Below are positions 12,487 through 22,070 of a DNA stretch of 64,000 bases, in pieces. The position numbers were made by a program, and so were the translations under genes. Source of the DNA: Rhizoclosmatium globosum (Eukaryota; Chytridiomycota; Chytridiomycetes; Chytridiales; Chytriomycetaceae); contig MCGO01000171.1 in assembly GCA_002104985.1 (NCBI GenBank), forward strand, positions 17,529 through 81,528, written 5' to 3'. The notes below the pieces were generated by a model, which did not search any database, was not told the DNA's origin, and saw nothing but the letters and a program-made list of their open reading frames with translations. Positions within the stretch are counted from its first letter, which is position 1, and each line of letters begins with the position of its first letter.

Positions 12487-12580
12487 GATTAGTCAATTGG
12501 TTTTGTTAGAAGTTTCGTTCTAAAGAAAGAAACTGAATCAAAATATCAATTTCATTAGCAATATCGATATCAATTCCAAT
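12487..12580. promoter_or_regulatory. Shared divergent promoter between two glycosyltransferase paralogs
   Basis: The two start codons face away from each other across 94 bases of A/T-rich sequence, which contains an inverted CCAAT (ATTGG) near 12496. Any promoter must therefore overlap both genes. I see no other defined element, and function is inferred from position only. Confidence 0.45.
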
Positions 12581-14175
12581 ATGGACATTGAACTGATCAA
12601 GGCTACTATCTTGTCGCTTTGGACACGGACCCCCAAGAGGTTTAAGGCAATGGCAGTGGGTCTGGTAGCCCTGCTGTTAGTTGTATCACTTGTGTGGGAC
12701 TCAATTGAACTGTTTGAACCTCCGCTGACTAATCAATGCAATCAACACACTCCAGACTGTTTGTTTTCCCCCTTCCATTATCTTGCATGAATCTGACATT
12801 GATCCAGGCATTGTATCACACCAGAGCCTGTCACCCACAACCTCAAACCCACCCAAACCACCCACAAAACCATCAATTCTCTACTACAACACACACTCAG
12901 GCGCCGCAGACAACATCGCCCACGTCGCATCGTCCCTGTCCCTGCCCCTCTCCCACTTCAACCCATCCCAAGTAACTTCCTACGGAACATCCCACTCCCG
13001 CGCAAAGGCACTCATCAATTCTGGACACGTTAAATGGATCTGCTCACTTACGGACGTCATCGTTATTGGTGACACCATCCCACACGGCCGGGCTATCCTC
13101 CTCTCCTTCCTCGACACGGACCCGTCAAAATGGTGTTCCGCGCGTGTTGTGGTGGAAATGACGAATCGGTTTGATTGGGATGTGAAGGATAGGCGGAGGT
13201 ATTATCGGATGGTGAGGGAACTGGTGAGACGGTCGGAATTGGATTTGAAGGGACGTCTTGTTTGGGTGGCGAATAATAATGTGGAGCAGGCGTTTGTTGA
13301 GTGGAAGGTGAGGGATTTTTATTTATGTTTTGAAGGATCGTTCATTGGGTTTTACATAACTTTCCTGTGACAGATTGGTGCCAAGTTCCCAAAACCGATT
13401 CGCGTTCTTCGTCCAGTCGGACTTGCAGAAGATTACGAATACCCAAGCGATTTGGTATGTATTTTGCATCGGCCCCCCGTACCCGAAGTTTCTAATAATC
13501 AAAATAGCCAAACCCATCCATTGACCATTTCGCATCCCGAACTCACGACACAACCCACATTTTCGAGGAAATCCGCGATAAACACAAGATCCCACTCACA
13601 ATATTCCCTTTCGGTCATAAATATGGCGGCCCCAAGAATCTACTCAGATTCAAGGGATTCATTGACATTCCCTACCAATACTCTGTCATGAAGTTCTACG
13701 AAAACATTGCCTACGGAGTCCCTCAATTCGTTCCAACCCCTCAGTTTTACGAGAAACTAGTAAACGTGAGTGTTTTCATGTCTTTCACCTGCACCAGATC
13801 TCATACCTCCTATTCCAATCCAAATAACAGACCAAACACCATTTCACACATTGCATCAAAGTGCCCGACTTGCTCCACTTCCCAACGTTGGACGAGCTTG
13901 AAAAGACGAAACCAAATTCACAAACAATCGGCATCATCCGTGATTTCCCCGAATGGAGCGGATACATGGACTATTACGATCCTCTCTTTGCGCCGTACGT
14001 GTACTATTTCAATTCATGGGAAGAGTTGCGCGAGATTGCAGGGAGGGAGAGAGTCAAAGATGTAGATTGGAAGAGGGTACGTGAATCCGGCCCCGCATTC
14101 TACAATGCGTATCGGAAATCAATTCTGGATGGATGGAAGGATGTATTTGTGAATGAGTTTGGATTTACTCCATAA
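12581..14175 (+). CDS. Membrane-anchored glycosyltransferase-like protein, family copy 4
   Basis: Exons are 12581-12758, 12808-13307, 13374-13454, 13508-13765 and 13831-14175 (453 residues). TM at about residues 24-42, then the Cys pair CNQHTPDC, whose second Cys codon is split by intron 1 in phase 1, as in copy 1. Core blocks present: LYYNTHSG, GDTIPHGR, EMTNRFDWD, VANNN, LRPVG, FPFGHKYGGP, MKFYENIAYGVP, PTPQFY and a C-terminal SGPAFYNAYRKSI. It has the most introns after copy 1. It is divergent from copy 3 and ends 52 bases before ISA1. Probably a Golgi transferase; specificity unknown. Confidence 0.82.
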
Positions 14176-14227
14176 ATAATAAACTGAGTAATAATGATTT
14201 GATTTGGATCCCAAAAAAAGGGAAGAA

Positions 14228-14922
14228 ATGCAACGCCTCTTCACTTCATCAGCATCTTCTGGCCTAACGCACCTCACCCGATCGGCCTCATTCTCCGCCA
14301 TCCACAGTTTGCGGGTGTGTCGAACAGCCTCAATTAGTCATCATCAAGCATCACCGATTTCAATGACAAGACAGTTCTCAACACCGTCTTCCGCACCTTC
14401 GTCAAAGCCACTGAACATGGACGCAATTGTCACTCAAAAGAAACCAAGTCGTCTTTCGAGGAAAGCTGCCCTGACTCTGGTTGGTTCTCTTTCTCTTCTT
14501 TCTGACTAGCTAGGGTTATTAAACCCACACAACATCTAGACGCCGGCTGCTGTAGCTCGTCTCAGAGAACTCTACAGCGACGATCCCTCAACGCCAAAGC
14601 TGCTCAAGGTATGTTCCACCTTAATACATTACGTAATGTAATAACCCAAACACTCTCTCTTTTCTTTAAACAGGTCGGAACTCGGAAAAAGGGCTGCTCA
14701 GGCCAAACATACTCCCTCGAATACGTGTCCCCTTCAACACTTTCAAAGCTCGATGAAATCGTAGAACAGGATGGCGTGAAGGTGCTGATTGACTCGAAGG
14801 CGCTGTTTTCGTTGATTGGGAGTGAGATGGACTTTACGCAGGACGAATTGAGCAGTACTTTTGTGTTTAATAACCCGAATGTGAAGGAAATGTGTGGGTG
14901 CGGGCAGTCGTTTATGGTGTAG
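14228..14922 (+). CDS. isa1: Mitochondrial iron-sulfur cluster assembly protein ISA1
   Basis: Exons are 14228-14479, 14540-14608 and 14674-14922 (189 residues). The chosen ATG opens a Ser/Arg-rich, acid-free N-terminus typical of a mitochondrial presequence; an in-frame ATG at 14204 is less presequence-like. The C-terminal 105 residues are an A-type (HesB/IscA) domain. It has a conserved first Cys in GTRKKGCSGQTY and the terminal Cys pair in CGCGQSF, the three cluster-binding ligands. It acts in the mitochondrial matrix with ISA2 and IBA57 to mature 4Fe-4S proteins, as known for the family. All ligands are intact. Confidence 0.93.
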
Positions 14923-15126
14923 ATTTTAAATGGAAGTGGACAGAGAGAGGGGCTCTATGGCTTTTGCAATATATCAACACTATTTGGCAACTGAAATAAA
15001 AAGAACCAAGTTACTTCATTGAAATAGCAAGTAATGTGGAAAAGGGAACATCGGGTGATTTTCTGGTGAATCAAAGTCCTCAAAACCTATCCTCTTTTCC
15101 TTTTTTTTCATCACCTGAAACAAAGG

Positions 15127-15876
15127 ATGTCAGGACTGCAAAAGTACGCCTCCCCTCCCTTTCCACTTCCCCTTCATACTATCAAACATCTGGTCTAACG
15201 GTCCGTCTTCCCCCCACTAGCAAAGTCTTATCGCCAAAGACCCGTTTGCCGACCTCGGTGACGACAATGAGTTAGAAGTACAACAAGGCTACATCCGTGA
15301 GTATTCAACCTCCCTTTCACCCTCCTACCACATCCCTTTAGCTTGTTAGTCGACTATCGTTACTTTATGTATCGAGCTAGCTTGAAACAAGAAGGAAGTC
15401 GCTGGGACTTGATGATTCAATTCCAATCACACTGAAAATCCTGAGTGGCTCGCGCGGGACCCTCGTTTTGAGAGTCTCCCCACGTTGATTTTTAAATAGT
15501 CATAGTTACACTGATCCCAGCACTCTTCGTCCTCCTTCGCTTTGAGAAACTTTTCACTTTTTCCCCCTTACCACACACACCCCTTCCACATCCATAACAA
15601 ACTTAACTGACCCTTTCACCTCTTTCAGACGTCCGTATTCAACAACGTAACGGTCGTAAAACTCTTACAACGGTACAAGGAATTCCATACGAGATTGACC
15701 CCAAGAAGGTTCTCAAGGCGTTCAAGAAGCAGTTTGCGTGTAACGGAAACATTATTGAGGATGAGGAGCATGGAGAGTGTATTCAGCTGCAGGGTGACCA
15801 GAGAGCCAAGGTCTTGCAGTTTTTGACGGAGCAGGAGATTAGTACGAAGGAGAAGGTTAAGATTCACGGTTTCTAA
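15127..15876 (+). CDS. sui1: Translation initiation factor eIF1 (SUI1)
   Basis: Exons are 15127-15143, 15226-15296 and 15629-15876 (111 residues, the normal length for eIF1). The first exon is only 17 bases. Using the acceptor ending at 15225 yields MSGLQNLIAKDPFAD, matching the known SUI1 N-terminus. The core carries IQQRNGRKTLTTVQG, FACNGNI and IQLQGDQR and ends in KIHGF. It governs start-codon selection in the 43S complex. Intron 2 is 332 bases, long for this locus; the second intron interrupts the His codon before VRIQQRNG. Confidence 0.94.
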
Positions 15877-16405
15877 ACTGTTTGAGTCTTGGTTCGTCTT
15901 CATTCTATATCTTTCTATTTCATATTTCTCACTTTTGCTTGCTGTATTATAATACATGATTGTATTTGACCCTATTTGTTTTGATGAACCAGCATCACGG
16001 TATATGATGAAATTTCCATTAAGTCGCATGGATTGGTTAGAACAATGGATCATTCCGAAGCTCTTGCGTTGTTCAAATTATTCCGAGGACTTATTGTGAT
16101 ACTCTGTGTCGAATCGTTGGCTACAACGAATCTTCTGACTTTTCATTACTCAATAATAATATGAAAAATAACGACGTGAATCTTAACTGGACGTCTATTC
16201 AACTATTGGATGTAAGCCAATATTGTACAGATCAGATATGGGAAAGCAATTTTTTGCATTTAAAAACCTCCGCTGACTGCACTCTTGTCCGATCATGGTT
16301 TGTTTGCCGCAAAGAGGCAGAAGAATTTATATCAGAAGGAGCGAGTCCTATTTTGGGATAAAGACTTCGACGACCATCCTGTTCAAACCATGACGAGGTT
16401 GCCCC

Positions 16406-16482
16406 CAAGGGAATAAGATACAGGGAGGGTCACGACTCCTTTTTTGGCTTTTTCCGATGTTCGATGTCAGGCCATTTTGCTC
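16406..16482 (+). repeat. Inverted repeat, left arm
   Basis: About 77 bases starting CAAGGGAATAAGATACAGGG and ending in TTTTGCTC. They recur as the reverse complement at 17646-17722 with only a few mismatches. The arms flank about 1.16 kb. Similarity stops sharply on both sides. Confidence 0.8.
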
Positions 16483-16635
16483 ACCTGAACTTTGAGGAAA
16501 TCAAGGATACGTCACGGAAAGCGCTCTCACCTCACCTACAACAACAACAGCGTCGATCCGAATACACAGGTGTGTAGCTTAGACGGTATACTATCGATTG
16601 ATGTTTGATTTGGGCTGATTGGGTTTGGTTTAAAG

Positions 16636-16874
16636 CAGCTACCTTCTCTTCTACACTTGCAACACTCTACAAGAAGCTGGCCGGTATGGTTCTCCGTGTA
16701 AGTCCGCTCATATCTTTTTGTCACTTATTTAAAGCTCTCTATAAAGTTTGATAGAAGGAACTCTTCTAATCGTTTCGTTTTACTCTCTAGTGTCTCCGCT
16801 GCAAAACTGGCTCTCGTGTCCGAGCTACCCGTTACTGTCGCCGCTGTGAACTTCGTGGAATCCACATTAATTGA
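16636..16874 (+). pseudogene. Possible remnant of a small zinc-ribbon protein gene
   Basis: A canonical-looking intron (16698-16790, GTAAGT...CTCTAG) joins two short coding pieces. The product has the pattern MVLR-CLRCKT-x(11)-CRRCELRG and then a TGA; the same frame continues for 22 codons beyond the TGA. Spacing of the Cys pairs and the VLR...CKT...C..CEL order recall the C-terminus of ribosomal protein eL42/L44, but similarity is weak and most of the protein is missing. It lies between the inverted repeats. It could be a decayed copy or chance. Confidence 0.25.
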
Positions 16875-17645
16875 CATTCTTGCTCTCACTCTCAATATGC
16901 TGCTGAAAAGGGCATTCTTATCACTTTCAGTCAAGTTCCAAGTCCAAACCATCCACATTAGGAACCTGCCAAGCAATCCAATCGTCACCACGCCATGTCA
17001 ATAATCAGTACTTAAGAAGATCATTCGAAGGAAATGAGGGCTATGCGTCTTCTGGTAGGAATGTGTGGAAAATGGCGTTACTAGGAAAGAGGCCGATATT
17101 AATTTCTACGCTGATTGCAGATGATGCGCGTGACATTGTACAGGAAGAAGGGGAAGTTTTGGATAATCAGACCAGTATTGTGACAGAAGGAGCAGTTGTT
17201 TCACGAAAGACGAAGTAAGAAGAAGGAATATAAGGTTTTGTTTATTTGCGCATATTGGGTATAATAAACAGCTAGAAGAAAACCCTAAACAGTTAGAAGA
17301 AAACATGGAACAAGGAGAGAGAGACACGTCGACGACAGACTCGGACAACTGAAGTCCTTCAATTTTAAAGTTCCCTTGATGCCCCTTTGTATTCAATATA
17401 TTTCACATTATTATATACCGTAGATTAAGTTTCAGCCAATTCTGTACAGGCCTGCACTTCCTCTCGTTTGAAGATGGGCCAACAGCGATCTAGTCGCAAC
17501 AGCTCAACATCCATTGCCGTGGCTCTTTCCATACATTAGCTTACCTAATTCCAATCGATGGTCAAAGGATGAGCTGACGAGATGGTGGTGCTATGGTGTA
17601 ATGGGCTGGAGAAGCCGTTCCTCACGCTTTTGGTGAGAAATGGGG

Positions 17646-17722
17646 GAGCAAAAGGGCCTGACATCGAACATCGGAAATAGCAAAAAAAGGAGTCGTGACC
17701 CTCCCTGTATCTTATTCCCTTG
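17646..17722 (-). repeat. Inverted repeat, right arm
   Basis: Reverse-complement partner of 16406-16482. It is nearly identical apart from a short run near the TTTTTTGGCTTTTT segment. See the left arm. Confidence 0.8.
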
Positions 17723-17879
17723 GTTGCCCCGCCATGCATTTAAGTTGCATGACTCTTTCAATGGGAGAGCAGCTGTTTTTGGTGCCAAACCACTGAGCAA
17801 TTCAGACGCATTTAGCCTGCGATTGCAGCAATGACACCAAACGTTGGTATAAGGTTAATAGAGCTGAGTTTTCACTGGA

Positions 17880-18152
17880 TTGCTGGAAGACTTGTCTTCA
17901 ACTCAGTTTCCTCAAGATTATGCATCCTACACGTTTGTTGAGGCGGACTTGGGTTGGGCGTTAAAGATTCCAGCCAAAGTATACGGTGCCAATGATGAAA
18001 TGGTGAAGCAGTTCAAGTTTGCTGGGACTGCACTTCTGGATACACGGAAGCCGGAAAATCAGTGCCACGAAGTATTTCTGTATTAGGGAGAAGCTAAAGG
18101 TGTTTGCACTGATGGTTATTTTGTGCCAGTTCCTTGTGAGAAATTGCCGTAA
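17880..18152 (+). pseudogene. Stop-interrupted protein fragment of unknown family
   Basis: About 68 codons of protein-like sequence (PQDYASYTFVEADLGWALK...FAGTALLDTRKPENQCHEVF) run into a TAG. They then continue in the same frame for 21 codons with GVCTDGYFVPVPCEKLP before TAA. There is no ATG at the front. Composition with three Cys in the second half looks like a decayed secreted protein. I do not recognise the family. Confidence 0.35.
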
Positions 18153-18451
18153 AATGTCACTCACGTTGCTGTATTTGGAACCACTGCATATCTAATCCAG
18201 TTTATGAATGAAACAGAGGTGTGCTTGGGGCCGCTGCAAAGGATTACTGTCAATGAATGAACAACCTTATATTGAAATAAATATTATAATTTTTTTGAGG
18301 AATAGATTCTATCACTAAGATAATTTACCCTAAAGGATAGATAACATTCAATCGGACTCGGACTGCCCTAACAAAGCCTCCTTATGCTTTTCGCACTCTC
18401 ACACTCAATGATTGAAAAATTTCACAAAAGAGTCCTCAAACTTGATCCAAA

Positions 18452-21400
18452 ATGCGATTGATTTTGGGTGTCCTTCTCCTAGCTGCTGCTTCTCTTAACG
18501 TCTTTGCGATTCCTACAGCAACAACCTTGATCGCCAAGCAAGTACCAACAGCCGTCTTCAACAGCGTGCCAACCACCACTTTAGTACCCTTAAACAACAA
18601 AAAATCATCGATCCTACTAGATGCCAGAGCTCAACCCGACTTCCCACAGCCAGTCCTATTCACGACAACCAAAACGACTGGTGCATCTCAGTTCGTGGAA
18701 ACCATGGGAGACAGGCCAATTTCGCCTGCAGCCACCCTTGCTCCAGTCAATGACCCCGATCTCCCATACCAGTTTCTTTTCGCCGCTGGTACTCTCGGTG
18801 TGTATGATGATATTCGATCCACACTCGCCTCGTCAAAAGTACCCCTTTCTCTGATTCCTTTCACGTTGGATCATGTATTTGATCCGACGATTTTTAATGG
18901 CGCATTTTTGTTCACCCCTTTGACTGGTACAATGGTTAATAATCCTGTTTTTGCAATTCAAGGGAACGGATATTACCAGGTATTTACTTTTAAACTTTCG
19001 TAATATAGATGTGATTAAATTTAAGTTTTGTCGAAAGGTTGGCAACTTGAGATCATTCTCGTACTTGACTTTCCCAAACACTGGGTGGTTTACTGGGAAT
19101 GTAACTGGTGGTGTTTATAACACACTCACGTCTGTCGGAAATGCGGTATCTTTTTCGCTTTATAGCAGTACGAAAGTTGGGCCAGTTGTATCTATTTGGT
19201 ATGCCGTGACACTCGTTCAAGATGTAAACCCTTTTATTCGCGTGGACGTTTACTCCAAGACTAACATCGTGGCCGAATTTGATTACTCACTGTCAGTGAA
19301 CAATGCCTTTTCTCCTTCTGGTCCATTCCCGTTTACTGTTACTATCGCAACCGTCCGAAAGGACTCTGCGAAAGACAGTCAAAACCCAACTCCTTCTTTA
19401 ACAACCACATCCACAACAACAACAACGACATACAGCACAACAACTTCTGCATCTACAACTTCAACTTCCACAACGTCTGCAACAACCTCAACAATGTACG
19501 GCTACTTTGTCTTTGTACCAACACAATTCCCATCAACCACCACTGCCGAAGCTCCAAAACCAGTGCAAAGTCAAGCAGCAGTGTTCTCGCCTGGCCCAAA
19601 ATCATCACTTTCCCCTTCTTCCTCCATTTCAGCTCATCAATTTATGGAAATATGTGGGACGCAATGTATTTACAACGATATCCAGTCTACGTTGGCAGCT
19701 GGATTCATGTCACTACCCTTCGTGGATCCAAGCAACGTAAACGATCCCGGTTATTCAATTTTCCAAGGCGCTTCTCTTCTTACGCCAGTGTCTGACACGT
19801 TGGTGAACAACCCAATCTTCACTCTCACAGGAACTGATAAATATACAGTACATCTTCCCCATTTTTTAGGCATCCGATTAATATTAATAATGATCTACAG
19901 GTTGATAGCTTAAAGTCATTTACCTATTTGACTGACGCAACTGGACTTTACAGTGCAAATACTACTGGTGGAGTATTTTACACTATTTCCCAATCCTCCG
20001 GATTATATCTCTCCTTCTCCGTATACAACAACGTATCATCAATCTGGTATGCAGTCTCACTACAAAAAGACACCGCTCCATTTGTACACGTTAATGTGTT
20101 TAGTGGTAACACAGCAATTGCCGCGTTTGATGTTGGTTTGAAGGACAACAGTCAAGTTCAGACGCGACAGTTCTTCGTGATTCTTGCGACGACGAGGAAG
20201 CATACAGATTGGCCGGTTGTTCAACCACAGCCAAGTAAAACTTTGACAAGAAATTCATTGACACCTACGACTACTACTGTGTATGCTGTGACTACTTCAT
20301 CTACTACCACGTCTTCTCCAACGTCTTCCACAAGTACGTCAACAAGCTCTACTACCAGCTCTTTCACCACTTCTTCAACTACCACTTCGTCGACAACTTC
20401 CACATCTTCCAAAACTACCTCTTCCACCAGCTCGACAACAAGTTCAACAACAAGCACAACCACTCAGTCCACAAGGCTCCCATCTCCTACACCAATCCCC
20501 AATACGGAACTCCTCGGAATCGCGCCTGACACAACATTCTGGAAAAAAGCATACCCAGCAGCAACTTGGACACCCACTTTCGGAGCAAAAGGAATAGACG
20601 TGATTCAACTCCCAGGTGCGAGTTTCGTAGTCGTAGCCGCAGAAAACACACTTTGGACTTGTCCAAAAATCTCCATCTGGTCAAGTTGCAGCCTCGTTCC
20701 AGAATCCGGCGCAGTAAAAAGTATTGACGTCTTGAGTGACGGTAATACGTTCATCGGTGTTGGAATGGATAACCAATTGTACACGCGAAATGGATTGGGT
20801 GGGTCCTGGCAATATGTCCCTAACTCCGGGTATGTTGTTGACATAACTGTTTTGATGAGTGGAGTTATTGTTGGGACGGGGCCTGATCACCAGCTCTACA
20901 CGAAACAGAGCTTGAATGCGCCGTGGGTGTTTCTTTCTGGGTCTTGTTGCGTGACACGTACCGCTGCGTATTCCAACTCATATTATATACATTTCATTCC
21001 GTATAAGGAATCTCTGGTTGGTGTTGGCATGGATGGAGAGTTGTATGTTACAAACAGCTTGAATCCGATCCAATGGTTTAAGCTTCCAAATTCAGGAACT
21101 GTTAGCTCAGTTTCTGTGGTACTGCCGTCTACACCTACACGTGTTCTTCTTGGAGTCGGAATGGATAACTTACTTTATGGAAAGCCGTTGGCAGCTGTTG
21201 CTGGACCTTGGACTCAACAAATTCAAGGACCAAAGGTGATTGATATTATCCAGACTTCAAACGTGGAGACCATTATTGTCGGTATAGACAATCGCCTCTA
21301 CTCGTGTCCAACACTTCCAACTGATGCATCGTCGTGCAAATTGCTGGCTGATCCAGCTGATGTAAAAATCAAGAGTATTGGGTATCTTCCTGGGACCAAC

Positions 21401-21805
21401 TTGGCTCATAAGGATATTTACATCGGTCTTGGATTGAATAACCAGTTGTACACTCGAGAATATCTTTCTGCGGCCTGGGTTCTTGTTCCAAACTCGGGAT
21501 CTGTAATTGACATTACTGTCTTGACCAACAGAGTGATTCTCGGAACAGCTCCTGATGGACACTTGTACACCAAGAAAAGCCTTGACTCTCCATGGGAATG
21601 GGTTCCCAACTCTTGTTGCGTTTCGCGCACAGCTCAATTTGATCTTGACGGACCTGTGGGCGGCGATAATGGTGGTCCAATTTATGGAGTCGGAAGCGAT
21701 AACGCGATTTACCAGAAGCCAAAGGAGGACTTGACTGCGAATTGGGTGTTGATTCCCAACTCCAAGGCTGTTGTTAACATTGCGGCAGTATACCTGCAAA
21801 ATTGA
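18452..21805 (+). CDS. Secreted two-domain plus beta-propeller lectin-like protein
   Basis: Exons are 18452-18979, 19038-19847 and 19901-21805 (1080 residues). A signal peptide (MRLILGVLLLAAASLNVFA) is followed by two copies of an unrecognised domain of about 190 residues (about 95-290 and 374-545), separated by Thr/Ser linkers. Each copy has YDDIRSTLA / YNDIQSTLA, TP...VNNPxF and SFxYLT...GNVTGGV / ANTTGGV, then WYAV(T/S)L. Each is interrupted by a phase-0 intron at the identical site. After a 90-residue Thr/Ser linker, residues about 650-1080 form repeats of about 45 residues with GVGMDNQLYT, W..VPNSG and V.DITVL. These resemble tachylectin-2/TECPR-type beta-propellers that bind carbohydrates. 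I infer extracellular glycan binding. A decayed copy lies at 51855-53625. Confidence 0.85.
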
Positions 21806-22070
21806 TGACGATAGTGGGTTTAGCGTATTTCAAAAATTGGTTTGCGTTTTTTTGGGTTTTATTTCTTAAATACAGTTTTGATGTTTACTTTTGTACATAT
21901 GGCTGTCGCTGTAGATTCAAACCAATAAACAAGTGGACCAACTCTAAGAAACCTGTGTAGTTGGATAAGTAGCCAAGTTGTAGAGACAATCGATGTTCCT
22001 ATAATGCTCATTTCTTTTTCTGTAATTTAACTACACACAAAGTTTGAGTTCATTTCAAAACTCAGAGAAA

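Larger units (their letters stand above)
15877..18451. other. Gene-poor 2.5 kb stretch with remnants and inverted repeats
   Basis: No intact gene of normal size is recognisable. Contents are a 77-base inverted-repeat pair (16406-16482 and 17646-17722), a possible tiny two-exon gene or remnant (16636-16874) and a stop-interrupted protein fragment (17880-18152). Contrast with the compact flanks suggests an old insertion or rearrangement site. Confidence 0.5.

Noticed and set aside
3601..13800. Clustered wall and surface genes as a secondary-metabolite cluster
   Set aside because: No polyketide synthase, peptide synthetase, terpene cyclase or tailoring set is present; the cluster is mainly one gene family plus hydrolases.
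15297..15628. Possible box C/D snoRNA inside the long eIF1 intron (TGATGAT followed by two CTGA boxes near 15410-15450)
   Set aside because: The spacing between boxes is too short for a C/D snoRNA, and no terminal stem pairs around them.
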